From assembly GCF_000153925.1 (NCBI RefSeq), contig NZ_DS264358.1:62001-126000 (forward strand): a DNA stretch of 64,000 nucleotides, given 5' to 3'. The translations under genes were made by a program, and so were the position numbers. The notes below the pieces were generated by a model, which saw only the letters and a program-made list of their open reading frames with translations, did not search any database and was not told the origin of the DNA. The DNA is from [Ruminococcus] torques ATCC 27756 (GTDB lineage: Bacteria; Bacillota; Clostridia; Lachnospirales; Lachnospiraceae). The stretch's first letter is position 1. Every line of letters starts with the position of its first letter. Of the stretch, positions 1 through 9,344 are shown in pieces.

Positions 1-3000
1 ACTTTTGTTGTTCCGTCTGACATCGTTACTGTAAGCACAAGTCCTTTCGGATCGAATTTCTCCCCTTCTTTGTACTCTGTCTTAGCAGGATTTGCTTTAA
101 TTTCAACTTTGTCTACCGTTGGCGTCTCCGGCTCTACCGGCGTGTCAGCTTTCACTTCAATACCGATTTCTACCGTCTTGCCCGCATATGTTACATCAAC
201 TTTGCTCACACCTTCTGTAAGCGCTGTATCAAGTGACGGATTAAATGCGAAGTCTGCCTTTGTTGCATCACTGTAAGCTACTTCTTTGTCCTCGCCTTTG
301 TTATATTTCACTGTAAGCACAAGTCCTGCCGGGTCGAATTTCTCCCCTACTTTGTAAGTTGTCTTAGCTGGCACTTTTTTAACGGCAATTTTGTCTACCG
401 TCGGTTTTTCCGGCTCTACCGGTGTGTCAGCTTTCACTTCAATACCGATTTCTACCGTCTTGCCCGCATATGTTACATCAACTTTGCTCACACCTTCTGT
501 AAGCGCTGTATCAAGTGACGGATTAAATGCGAAGTCTGCCTTTGTTGCATCACTGTAAGCTACTTCTTTGTCCTCGCCTTTGTTATATTTCACTGTAAGC
601 ACAAGTCCTGCCGGGTCGAATTTCTCCCCTTCTTTGTACTCTGTCTTAGCAGGATTTGCTTTAATTTCAACTTTTTCTACCGTCGGTTTCTCCGGTTCTA
701 CCGGTCTTTCTTCCAAACCTTCAAATGCTGAAGTTAATACTTTCAGCGCTTCATCAATCTGAATCTGCTGTGCGGAAGAATCTGCAAATACTGTCTGTGC
801 ATCCGTCAGCGCTTTTGCAAATGCCGCATAAGAAGTGTCTGTGTACCCTTCTGCCGACGTATCTTTTACTTCATTGATTTTTGCTTCCAGGGCGCTTCTG
901 TCAATCAGACCGTTTTCATTCTCGATTTCACCAAGTTTGAATTTTGCCTGTTTGATATAACATAAATCTGTTCTTACATTATAATTACCTGATTCAAATG
1001 CATTCTTAGAAAACTCTTCGTCAAAGTGTCCGTAAGAATCCATGATAAATGTTCCATCATCCAGAACTAAAATTCCCGCATATCCCGTATCACCGGATTT
1101 TGCATTCATTGCCCAGTCTTCTTCGATCAGTATACGGTATTCACCTTCGTTTTGCTCTAACAGGTCTTCATATGTTCCAACCCATGCAACCCAGTCGCCT
1201 GCCATCCAGTTGTTATCAAGCTTACCGTCTTTGTATACGATCTCACGGAATGTGATCAAAAGACGTCCGCTGATCGGATCATATACAGCTTTATGTCTTT
1301 CCCCTGCAAGCGAACCTTGCATTTCTTCCGGTTTACTCCATGTTTTTCCTTCATCATCAGAATAGAACATCACGGATAAGTTTGGTTTTTTATCACTTCT
1401 TGCCAGCGCCATGATCCGTTTTCCATCCGGTGAGCGGAACATTCCGACTTCACAGATTCCATATTTGCTTTCGATACTTCTATAATCAGCTAAATATCTT
1501 TCCGGCTCGCTCCACTGTTCATTTCCGTCTTCATCAAATGTCAGATAGCTCTTGAAGTTGACATAACCATAATCATGGAAAACACCCATCCATTTCTGAA
1601 TGTAATTTCCCTGTTCATCTTTTAACTGCACAAGACTTGCCATTGCTACGATTGTATGTTTTTTCTCTGCTCCGTCAAAAGAAGGCCAGTGATTCTTATA
1701 TTCTGTCCAAGTTTCTCCGTCATCATCAGAGTAGGCAGTATCCCATCCGCCTCTTTGTAAATCCCAGTTCGGACATGCTGAAATCAGCATAATTCTTTCT
1801 TTTCCATTACCCATATCCAATGTATATAAGGTAGGTGTTTCCTGACAAGTTGCAAACGATGCCGGAATATCTTTCTTCTCCGTCCAAGTCTCGCCTTCAT
1901 CATCACTAATCTGCATAATAATCGGTCCATGACCGTGTCCTGTCGGATAAGCAGTAATCAGTCTGCCTGTCTTTGTCTGAACCATGTCCGGCTGTCCAAG
2001 ATACTGTCTAGGTGTATTCGGAGCTTTTTCAATATCTTTCAGATATTTATCCGCCAATTCATACTGTGGAATCCTTGAATTTGCATACAATACTTTCTTA
2101 CAGTTTACTGTAACTTTTTCCGTATATCCGCCGCCTGTTACAGTAATGACCGCTTTTCCTTTCTTGTTCGCCGTTACTAAACCGTCCTCATTTACACTTG
2201 CAATTTCCGGCTTGTTTGAGACATATGTAATCGTCTTATCTTCGGCGTCTGTTATCAAGTTTGTTGTAATCTGATACGTTTCTCCGATATTTACCGTTGG
2301 ATTCGTATCCGCAATGTTTAATCCTTTTACTTTCATTGCGGAAAGTATTTCACTTTCATTCAATACACGGTTATAAACTTTCACTTCATCGATCAGACCT
2401 GTAAATCCAGTACCGCCGATCACATCCGCAGGTGTTTTAATAGGATTATTTTTTGTCCATGCATTGATATCACCGACTCTTGTACCGTTTACATACATGG
2501 CAAGACCCTGATCTTTATCCTGCACCCATGTAATATGATACCACTTGTCTTTCTCGAAATCATACTGATACGACAAGACGTCTCCGCCATTATTTCCTAC
2601 ACGGAATCCGGATACTCTGTCTGCCGCCATCTTCAATGAGAAGGAAAATGCTTTTGTGGAATCTTCCAATACAGAAATCTCTTTATTAAATTCTGACGTA
2701 GTCTTTACCCAATACGAAATCGTCCAGTCTTTGTCATTCAGATCGCCTGCCGTCTGCGTAATCACTGCACCTTTTCCGTCTTGTGTTACGTTCAGCGCTT
2801 TTCCTGATTTGCCGGCTTCGGTTGTGCAGGAAGCATCAAGAGTACCGTCACGTTTTCCCCATTCATCCTCTAACTTCTGTCCTTTCACATCGTCAAATGA
2901 ATAGTAAGAAACCTGCGCTCCTTCTTCAACCTCAGCTTCTTTTACAACGATCGTAACAGAATCTTTCTTTTCTTCATTTTGGTTAGATGTCACCGTAATA

Positions 3001-6000
3001 ACAGCGCGGCCTGATCCCTTCGCAGTTACCGCTCCGTCTTTCACAACTGCAACTGCCGGATTATCGGTCGACCATGTGACTGTGTTATTCAATACATTTT
3101 CCGGAAGGACTGTAACTTCAAGCTGAGTTGTACCTCCCTGCTGTAATTCAACCTCTTTCTCTCCGTTGATCGATACTGAGTCAACCTCGGTCACTCCCGC
3201 TTTCTTTAATGCGACATATTCTTCTGTCAGCTCGGCAATTTTTGTTTTGATCGTATTCATATCCGACGCAAGTTCTTGTTTTCCCGCATCTGTCAGATAA
3301 TACGCGCTTGATGCATAAGTCGGTTTTACAGAATCCATCAAAGCATCCACTTTTGCCGCCATGCTCGGAACATCTGATTTCATTTTAATAAGTTTATTTA
3401 CATCGCGTACACCTTCTGCCATTTTTTCAAAACGTGTACTTGATTTTGTAACTTTTGCTTCAGAATCATCCGGGAATACAAGGAAACAATCCCCGGCTTC
3501 AAATGCATTGTGAGTCGTATCTTCCAATGGATTCTCAACCCATGAGTCATATGCCCAGCGAAGATATCCTTCTCCGCCTACGGAATAAGAATACATCATT
3601 GTCCAGTAGCTTTCTCCCGGCGCACTTAATGAAAAGTTACCCGGTTTATGACCTGTACATGTATAAATAGTTGTACGAAGTCCCGCATCTTCACGAGCCT
3701 GTCTTATTTCTTCAAACTGCTGAGGATGGGCCTTTACCGCGATAGAACCTACATTCAGGTCGTCTACGCGCATTGCAAGATCTTTTTTCTCAACAAATCC
3801 ATCCATCGCTCCCGCACTCTTTAATTTCAAAGGTGTCGGAATGCCGCGTTTAATTGAATCGATCAAATCAAACGCCGCCTTATTAAATCCTCTTTCATCG
3901 ATACCGATATAAGCGTCGTTAAACCAGCCTTTTTCATATAAATGGTCTGCAAGATCATTCAGAAATGCCGTCCATATCGTTGTCCATTCTTCTGAACCCG
4001 GAGTCAATCGTTTTTTTACTGTTGTCTTTGTCGCTTCATCATAATAAACAACTGAGTTTGTCCAAGGCGCAATACTGTAACATACGATCTTGTCCCCGAT
4101 TTTCATAACGTCTTTGTTAAACGTTACCCATTTATCAAAATCCGTATAATCAAAACTCCATTTTCCATCCGCTCTCTTTGTCCATTTAACCATAGAAGGG
4201 AATTTAACAGTTCCTTCCCCGTATGTCTGGCCTGCCCACGCCTCTTCTACGATTGTAGTTGTAATGGCATGTCCGCCGGCATTTTTATATAATCCCATGT
4301 GGGATTTTAAAATTTCAAAATGCTCTTCAGAAAACGGCGTTACATCATAATATTCTGCGATACGATACGGGTTCTGCCACAATTCCATATCAAAACCATC
4401 TTTAAACTTCGTCGCATCCGGAAGTTCTGCATCAGCAACTTTTAACGTATAAGTAAATGTAAGTGGTTCTGCTAATTCTTTTGCCGTTACCGTAACCGTT
4501 CCTGTATAACTACCTGCCGCTGTTCCTGCCGGAACTTTCACAGATACCCAGATATTCTGAAGTTTGTTCGTTCCAATATTCATCGCTGTTCCGGCATCCT
4601 GATAAAGCACTTCATTTGCTTCCTGTCTGCTTCCTTTCGGAACTTCTCTGTCAGGATCACCGTATCCCGGCATTCCTGTATAAGCCTGAACTGATTTAAT
4701 AAATTTTAAATCCACATTTGCTTTCGGAATCGTATTGCCGTTTCCGGTGAAATCACTTGCCGTCGCTGTTACATCTGTATAAGAAGAATCTATCGAAGCT
4801 AAAGAAATCTCAGAAGTAACCGTATCATTCTTCCATGCATTCAAAGTATCTTCTGTTTTGTTTGCTGCTTTTACCTCAGTTAATTTATCCTGGGTATACT
4901 GAAGATTATTATCTGTAATTGTTCCGTGAAGTTTTGCTTCTTCCGGTTCTCTGTAAGTATATACATACACCTCAGCGGCATCGATCAGAATGTCCGAACC
5001 TGTTCCTGATGCATTTCTTTCCCCTGTAGCCACCGCTTTTAATGTGTGTTCTTTTTCTTCTAAATCGGAAATCGTTGTAATGAATGTAGAATTGATATTA
5101 GTAGCATTATAAAGGTCTCCCTCTGCTTTTTCCTCACCGTCGATCAGATACTTCACTTTTCCCATCATTCTGTTTTTACCGGAATAGATATCGATCTTAT
5201 GTCCTGTAAATTTCACTTCATAATAGGTTGCTTCAGGATGCGCCGGATCTACTTTTTTTGACCATGTATGCTGCGCATCTCCTGCCTCCCATTTTCCTTC
5301 TGCGAATGTGAAGTAGTTTGTTTCTCCGCTCTGCTGTGTATGCGGAATTTTCACCTTTTCTTCAATCGGAGCTTTTTTTCCTGTAATCTTTTCATACATG
5401 CATTCTGCTATGTACAGATATCCTGCATCTGTAAAATGTACTTTATCTGTATTATAAAGATTTTCTTTTCCTTCGGTCTTTTCATACATATCAATGAAAT
5501 CCCATGCGGCATTTTCTTTAATCAATGCCTTCTGAGCCTGATAGACTTTTTCGACCTTTTCCTGAGTGATATCGTTTCCCGTCGTCTGATAACATTTCGG
5601 AGACGTGGCAAAAATAACTTTGTTATTCTCCGTCTTATACTCATTATAAAACGCTGTCATCTGTGTTTTATAATTTTCTTCGTTCCAGTTTTTGGAATCA
5701 TTCGTTCCAAGCATAATAATTACAATGTCTGCATTATAAGCTTTACTTTGTTCGTATTCTGTACCGCTTTTATATGGATTACTTGTCCCCTCCATCAAAA
5801 ACGCACCTGTTTCCCCAAAGTTTTTTACTTCATATCCGCTTCCAAGTAAACTCTGCAAACGTGCCGGATATGCATTTGGTCCTTTCTTTCCTGAATTCGC
5901 GCCCGTCGAAGTGTACCCTTCCGTCAGGCTGTCTCCCACGCATGCCACCTTGATCTTCGCGGCGGCATCTGCCGTCTCACCTTCTGCCCATGCGATCGTG

Positions 6001-6086
6001 CCGCTTCCTAGAATACACCCTAATGTAAGCACAACACTTAAAACAATTCCCATTGCTTTTCGCATTAGTTTTTTGACATTTTCCAC
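1..6086 (-). CDS. Giant secreted multidomain glycan-active enzyme (SGNH esterase, GH123-like/DUF4091, LamG, BNR sialidase-like), C-terminus outside window
   Basis: The reading frame is open from 6086 to the window edge (about 2,028 codons), so the C-terminus is missing. A GTG start at 6086 has a GGAAGGG ribosome-binding site 9 nt upstream; an internal ATG at 6065 lacks one. A signal peptide (about residues 1-35) precedes an SGNH hydrolase (about 45-235) with GDSLTEG (Ser53), GTND and a DKVH block. Next come a galactose-binding-like domain (245-375), a GH123-like/DUF4091 region (385-890) with an Asp730-Glu731 pair in GIDERG, Big_2 Ig domains (about 955-1050 and 1252-1330) flanking a LamG domain (1050-1250), a BNR/sialidase-like fold (1330-1695) with three Asp boxes such as SDDEGETW, a FIVAR domain (1710-1790) and repeated Big_3-type Ig domains to the edge. 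Inference: an extracellular enzyme acting on acetylated host glycans. The sialidase-like domain lacks an obvious catalytic RIP arginine, so it may not be a true sialidase. Confidence 0.88.
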   Translation of the reverse strand, partial: MENVKKLMRKAMGIVLSVVLTLGCILGSGTIAWAEGETADAAAKIKVACVGDSLTEGYTSTGANSGKKGPNAYPARLQSLLGSGYEVKNFGETGAFLMEGTSNPYKSGTEYEQSKAYNADIVIIMLGTNDSKNWNEENYKTQMTAFYNEYKTENNKVIFATSPKCYQTTGNDITQEKVEKVYQAQKALIKENAAWDFIDMYEKTEGKENLYNTDKVHFTDAGYLYIAECMYEKITGKKAPIEEKVKIPHTQQSGETNYFTFAEGKWEAGDAQHTWSKKVDPAHPEATYYEVKFTGHKIDIYSGKNRMMGKVKYLIDGEEKAEGDLYNATNINSTFITTISDLEEKEHTLKAVATGERNASGTGSDILIDAAEVYVYTYREPEEAKLHGTITDNNLQYTQDKLTEVKAANKTEDTLNAWKNDTVTSEISLASIDSSYTDVTATASDFTGNGNTIPKANVDLKFIKSVQAYTGMPGYGDPDREVPKGSRQEANEVLYQDAGTAMNIGTNKLQNIWVSVKVPAGTAAGSYTGTVTVTAKELAEPLTFTYTLKVADAELPDATKFKDGFDMELWQNPYRIAEYYDVTPFSEEHFEILKSHMGLYKNAGGHAITTTIVEEAWAGQTYGEGTVKFPSMVKWTKRADGKWSFDYTDFDKWVTFNKDVMKIGDKIVCYSIAPWTNSVVYYDEATKTTVKKRLTPGSEEWTTIWTAFLNDLADHLYEKGWFNDAYIGIDERGFNKAAFDLIDSIKRGIPTPLKLKSAGAMDGFVEKKDLAMRVDDLNVGSIAVKAHPQQFEEIRQAREDAGLRTTIYTCTGHKPGNFSLSAPGESYWTMMYSYSVGGEGYLRWAYDSWVENPLEDTTHNAFEAGDCFLVFPDDSEAKVTKSSTRFEKMAEGVRDVNKLIKMKSDVPSMAAKVDALMDSVKPTYASSAYYLTDAGKQELASDMNTIKTKIAELTEEYVALKKAGVTEVDSVSINGEKEVELQQGGTTQLEVTVLPENVLNNTVTWSTDNPAVAVVKDGAVTAKGSGRAVITVTSNQNEEKKDSVTIVVKEAEVEEGAQVSYYSFDDVKGQKLEDEWGKRDGTLDASCTTEAGKSGKALNVTQDGKGAVITQTAGDLNDKDWTISYWVKTTSEFNKEISVLEDSTKAFSFSLKMAADRVSGFRVGNNGGDVLSYQYDFEKDKWYHITWVQDKDQGLAMYVNGTRVGDINAWTKNNPIKTPADVIGGTGFTGLIDEVKVYNRVLNESEILSAMKVKGLNIADTNPTVNIGETYQITTNLITDAEDKTITYVSNKPEIASVNEDGLVTANKKGKAVITVTGGGYTEKVTVNCKKVLYANSRIPQYELADKYLKDIEKAPNTPRQYLGQPDMVQTKTGRLITAYPTGHGHGPIIMQISDDEGETWTEKKDIPASFATCQETPTLYTLDMGNGKERIMLISACPNWDLQRGGWDTAYSDDDGETWTEYKNHWPSFDGAEKKHTIVAMASLVQLKDEQGNYIQKWMGVFHDYGYVNFKSYLTFDEDGNEQWSEPERYLADYRSIESKYGICEVGMFRSPDGKRIMALARSDKKPNLSVMFYSDDEGKTWSKPEEMQGSLAGERHKAVYDPISGRLLITFREIVYKDGKLDNNWMAGDWVAWVGTYEDLLEQNEGEYRILIEEDWAMNAKSGDTGYAGILVLDDGTFIMDSYGHFDEEFSKNAFESGNYNVRTDLCYIKQAKFKLGEIENENGLIDRSALEAKINEVKDTSAEGYTDTSYAAFAKALTDAQTVFADSSAQQIQIDEALKVLTSAFEGLEERPVEPEKPTVEKVEIKANPAKTEYKEGEKFDPAGLVLTVKYNKGEDKEVAYSDATKADFAFNPSLDTALTEGVSKVDVTYAGKTVEIGIEVKADTPVEPEKPTVDKIAVKKVPAKTTYKVGEKFDPAGLVLTVKYNKGEDKEVAYSDATKADFAFNPSLDTALTEGVSKVDVTYAGKTVEIGIEVKADTPVEPETPTVDKVEIKANPAKTEYKEGEKFDPKGLVLTVTMSDGTTK
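142..634. repeat. Direct repeats encoding Big_3 Ig-like domains, 282-bp period
   Basis: About 210 bp starting at 142 recur almost identically at 424, a 282-bp (94-aa) period. A further, more diverged copy begins at the window edge. The repeats encode consecutive bacterial Ig-like domains of the form VEIKANPAKTEYKEGEKFDP. Near-identical DNA between tandem domains favours recombination that changes the number of stalk modules. The true repeat number cannot be seen because the gene leaves the window. Confidence 0.85.
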
Positions 6087-6135
6087 AACTATTTTCCCTT
6101 CCTTTCTTAGCATTTTGCCCACATACTCATACAGA

Positions 6136-6164
6136 ACCATATACCCTTTTGTTCAATGTGTCAA
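6136..6164 (-). promoter_or_regulatory. Sigma-A-type promoter of the giant SGNH/GH123-like gene
   Basis: On the reverse strand TTGACA (6164-6159) is followed after 17 nt by TATGGT (6141-6136), about 50 nt before the GTG start. A run of nine G (reverse strand, 6184-6176) lies 11 nt upstream of the -35 box. Confidence 0.6.
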
Positions 6165-6325
6165 CATTATTTTTACCCCCCCCCGCTCCATATGTCGTAT
6201 TTTCATCATTTTCCATATAAAATACATTTATTTTTATGCATAATGACGAGTTTTTCGAGGGCTGATTTTCTAACTTCTGCATATACTATATAAAATACTT
6301 TTCTGCTTATGAAAGGAGACTTGTT

Positions 6326-6841
6326 ATGCTTGCTTCCTATAAACTTTCCGGTAAATACATCTTTATCTCCGGTTTTCTGTTCACGTCTGTTCTCGGAACA
6401 CTGTCGCACTTTTTCTATGAATGGTCCGGCGATTCAACTTTTATAGGTCTTGTCTGCCCAATCAGCGAATCTGCATGGGAACATATGAAACTTTTGTTCT
6501 TTCCGGCTCTGCTCTACTGCTTTCTTTTCAAACTAATATATAAAAACGCCGTTCCAAACGTATCTTTACCACTTTTATCCGGCATTCTGACAGGAACGAC
6601 ACTTATCCCTGTTTTCTTTTATACTTACTCAGGCATACTCGGCTTTACGGTTGTCTGGATCGATATTGCTATTTTTTACCTTTGTACTGGAATCACTTTT
6701 TCAATGGCATCCAAATTATATGAGCAGAAAAATATCGCACGTTTCCGCTTCCTCATATATGGACTGACTATATTATATTCCATCCTTTTCTTTATATTTA
6801 CCTTTATTCAGCCGGATATTGCCCTGTTTCAAAATCCATGA
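6326..6841 (+). CDS. DUF6512-like small integral membrane protein
   Basis: A 171-aa, strongly hydrophobic protein with about five predicted membrane segments. The start is supported by GAAAGGAG 7 nt upstream of the ATG. The N-terminal half carries GTLSHFFYEW and a CPISESAWEHMKL stretch typical, as I recall, of the DUF6512 family of Clostridia. No catalytic motif is visible and the function is unknown. It diverges from the giant surface enzyme, with a 239-nt intergenic region between them, and converges on the NUDIX gene. Confidence 0.7.
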   Translation: MLASYKLSGKYIFISGFLFTSVLGTLSHFFYEWSGDSTFIGLVCPISESAWEHMKLLFFPALLYCFLFKLIYKNAVPNVSLPLLSGILTGTTLIPVFFYTYSGILGFTVVWIDIAIFYLCTGITFSMASKLYEQKNIARFRFLIYGLTILYSILFFIFTFIQPDIALFQNP

Positions 6842-6919
6842 CTTTTCATACCGCGTCCGCTTACGCCTGCTTCTTTTTTCTATCTGTCTTTCACTTCATT
6901 TTTCAGTCTGTTTTCCGGT

Positions 6920-7423
6920 TCATTTTCCAATCCACTTTCCATCCTCGGTAAGAGGAAGCGGCTTCCCGTCAAGAACAGCGCTTTTTAAAATATCTTCTAT
7001 ATTATAAACAAGTTTCAGAGAAAAGAAGCCGCAGTCTCTCTCCAACAGATCAAAGAAAATCTTATCTCCCTCCCATAACTTCAGCGTCTCGATCTTTGAT
7101 TTTTCAACCCATTCCAACTCGCCCTCATCACAGTCGATCGGTTCTCCTTCAAACCCGTCAGCCGTATAAAGCGACATGTATTCTACAACATCTTCACCGT
7201 AAACAAATGTCACGATTCCCCGGTAAGCCCACGAAGTCAGCGTATATCCCGTTTCTTCTTTCACTTCTCTTAGCAAGCACTCTTCAGGACTTTCTCCATA
7301 TTCAAAATGTCCGCCGACACCGATCCATTTATCTTTATTCACATCATTTTCTTTCACCGTACGGTGAAGCATTAAATATTTATCGTCTTTTTCTATATAG
7401 CATAATGTACTTAATTTTGTCAT
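6920..7423 (-). CDS. NUDIX hydrolase (MutT / 8-oxo-dGTP diphosphatase-like)
   Basis: A 167-aa protein with a full NUDIX box, GHFEYGESPEECLLREVKEE plus TGY, matching GX5EX7REUXEEXGU, which binds the divalent cation for hydrolysis of nucleoside diphosphate-X substrates. The N-terminal strand (LCYIEKDDKYLMLHR) resembles the MutT/8-oxo-dGTP diphosphatase subgroup, so nucleotide-pool cleaning is likely, but the exact substrate cannot be read from sequence. ATG 7423 is preferred over ATG 7429 because AAGGAGG abuts the latter and lies 6 nt before the former. It follows the ABC exporter genes by 76 nt on the same strand and may be read with them. Confidence 0.85.
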   Translation of the reverse strand: MTKLSTLCYIEKDDKYLMLHRTVKENDVNKDKWIGVGGHFEYGESPEECLLREVKEETGYTLTSWAYRGIVTFVYGEDVVEYMSLYTADGFEGEPIDCDEGELEWVEKSKIETLKLWEGDKIFFDLLERDCGFFSLKLVYNIEDILKSAVLDGKPLPLTEDGKWIGK

Positions 7424-7499
7424 AGCCATCCTCCTTAATACGGTCTCTATATTTGTATCTTTATCCGTTTTCAGACTTTTTTATTTTCTTCACTTTTTA

Positions 7500-9344
7500 T
7501 CATTTATCCTCATCTTTTCCCCTAAGAAACTGCGATTCATACAAATGTCTGTAAAATCCGTCTGCAGCCATCAAGCTCTCGTGATTGCCCTGCTCAATAA
7601 CTTTTCCGTCTTTCATAACGAGAATCACGTCCGCCTCGCGGATCGTTGACAGACGATGCGCCACAATAAACGTCGTCCGCCCTTCCATCAATTTTGTAAA
7701 AGCCGCCTGTATCTTTACTTCTGTTCTTGTGTCGATCGATGACGTCGCTTCATCGAGGATCAGCATAGGCGGTCTGCACAGCATAACACGCGCGATGCAT
7801 AAAAGCTGTTTCTGTCCTTGCGACAGCCCGTCTCCGTCTTCTGTCACCCACGTGTCATATCCGTTTGGCAGACGCAGGATTACATTGTGAATATAAGATG
7901 CTTTTGCAGCTTCTATCATTTCCTCTTCTGACGCGTCGGACCTTCCTAAAAGAATATTTTCCCGGATCGTTCCCGTTTTCAGCCACGTTTCCTGAAGCAC
8001 CATGCCATATGCACAGCGCAGACTTTCCCTCGTAACCTCACGCACATCCTTTCCGTCTACTGAAATACAGCCGCCGTCTACATCATAAAACCGCATAAGC
8101 AGATTGATCAGCGTTGTTTTTCCGCATCCCGTCGGTCCTACAACAGCGATCTTTTGTCCCGGCATAACTTTCAAATTAAAATCCGTGATCAGATTCTGTT
8201 GTGGCATATACGAAAAATCAACATGCTCTGCCAGTACATGTCCCCGGACATGAGTCAGAACCGCCGCATCTTTTGCATCTTCCGGCTGAGGAATTTCTTC
8301 TATTAACTCAAAAATACGACCGGCACATACAACCGCGTTTTGGAACTCTGTCACAACTCCGGATATTTCATTAAACGGCTTTGTATACTGATTTGCATAA
8401 CTCAAAAAACTTGTAAGCTGCCCTACTGTCAGCGTTCCGTTTACTACCGCAAACGCACCTGCGATCCCGACTCCCGTATATACGAGACTGTTTATAAAAC
8501 GGGTCGCCGGATTTGTAACGGAAGAGAAAAATGTCGCTCTCAAATATGCGCTTCCTAATTTTTCATTAATCTTATCAAACCGCTCCGTCACTTTTTCTTC
8601 CTGCCCAAACGCCTGTACTACTTTCTGATTGCCGATCATTTCGTCGATCAGACCTGTCTGTTCTCCTCTGATTTCAGACTGAAGACGAAACATCGCAAAT
8701 GTTTTGCGGGCAATAAAGTTCGCCACAAAAAATGAAATCGGAGTGATCAAAACGACGACAAACGTAATATTTACATCAACCGACAACATAAATCCCAGCG
8801 TGCCGATAATCGTTGCAGCTCCTGTAAACAACTGGGTAAATCCCATCAAAAGTCCGTCCGCAAACTGATCTACATCCGCAATAACACGGCTTACTATTTC
8901 TCCGGATGGATGATTGTCGATGTATTTCAGCGGAAGGATCTGAATCTTCCGAAAAGCTTCGTTTCTCACATCCTGCACGACCTGATAAGTCATTTTATTA
9001 TTGCACACATTCATCAGCCACTGCGCAAGCGCCGTAATACCCGTACATATTCCGATCTGAAACAGAATTCGGAATATCCCGGCAAAGTTTACCGCTCCTT
9101 TTCCTATGATCTCATCTACCGCATAACCGATCAGTTTCGGAATGTAGAGCGTAAGGGCGACGCTGACTGCTGCCAGCAAAACAGAAAAAACAACAAAAAT
9201 ACGATACTTCCCAAGATGCCCGAATACTTTTTTTAATATTTCTCCCCGGCTCATTTTCCGATCTTTGCTCTGTGGCTTACTCTGCTCTGCCTGCACTTTT
9301 GACTTCTGTATTTTATCTTCATTGACTGTTTGTTTTTTAAGCAT
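7500..9344 (-). CDS. ABC exporter half-transporter, consensus ATPase site subunit
   Basis: A 614-aa ABC exporter subunit: a basic cytoplasmic N-terminal extension (about 35 aa), six membrane segments (about 50-340) and a nucleotide-binding domain with Walker A GPTGCGKTT, signature LSQGQKQLL, Walker B MLILDEATS and switch VAHRLS. Both the catalytic Glu and the switch His are present. It overlaps the upstream partner by 8 nt, as in BmrCD/LmrCD-type heterodimeric exporters, and has GGAGG before its ATG. Likely role: efflux of drugs, lipids or peptides across the membrane; the substrate is unknown. Together with the partner it makes one consensus and one degenerate ATP site. Confidence 0.9.
   Translation of the reverse strand: MLKKQTVNEDKIQKSKVQAEQSKPQSKDRKMSRGEILKKVFGHLGKYRIFVVFSVLLAAVSVALTLYIPKLIGYAVDEIIGKGAVNFAGIFRILFQIGICTGITALAQWLMNVCNNKMTYQVVQDVRNEAFRKIQILPLKYIDNHPSGEIVSRVIADVDQFADGLLMGFTQLFTGAATIIGTLGFMLSVDVNITFVVVLITPISFFVANFIARKTFAMFRLQSEIRGEQTGLIDEMIGNQKVVQAFGQEEKVTERFDKINEKLGSAYLRATFFSSVTNPATRFINSLVYTGVGIAGAFAVVNGTLTVGQLTSFLSYANQYTKPFNEISGVVTEFQNAVVCAGRIFELIEEIPQPEDAKDAAVLTHVRGHVLAEHVDFSYMPQQNLITDFNLKVMPGQKIAVVGPTGCGKTTLINLLMRFYDVDGGCISVDGKDVREVTRESLRCAYGMVLQETWLKTGTIRENILLGRSDASEEEMIEAAKASYIHNVILRLPNGYDTWVTEDGDGLSQGQKQLLCIARVMLCRPPMLILDEATSSIDTRTEVKIQAAFTKLMEGRTTFIVAHRLSTIREADVILVMKDGKVIEQGNHESLMAADGFYRHLYESQFLRGKDEDK

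Noticed and set aside
5268-5849. 193-aa forward-strand frame
   Set aside because: It is antisense to the well-supported SGNH domain, lacks a ribosome-binding site and has Cys/Phe-rich shadow composition.
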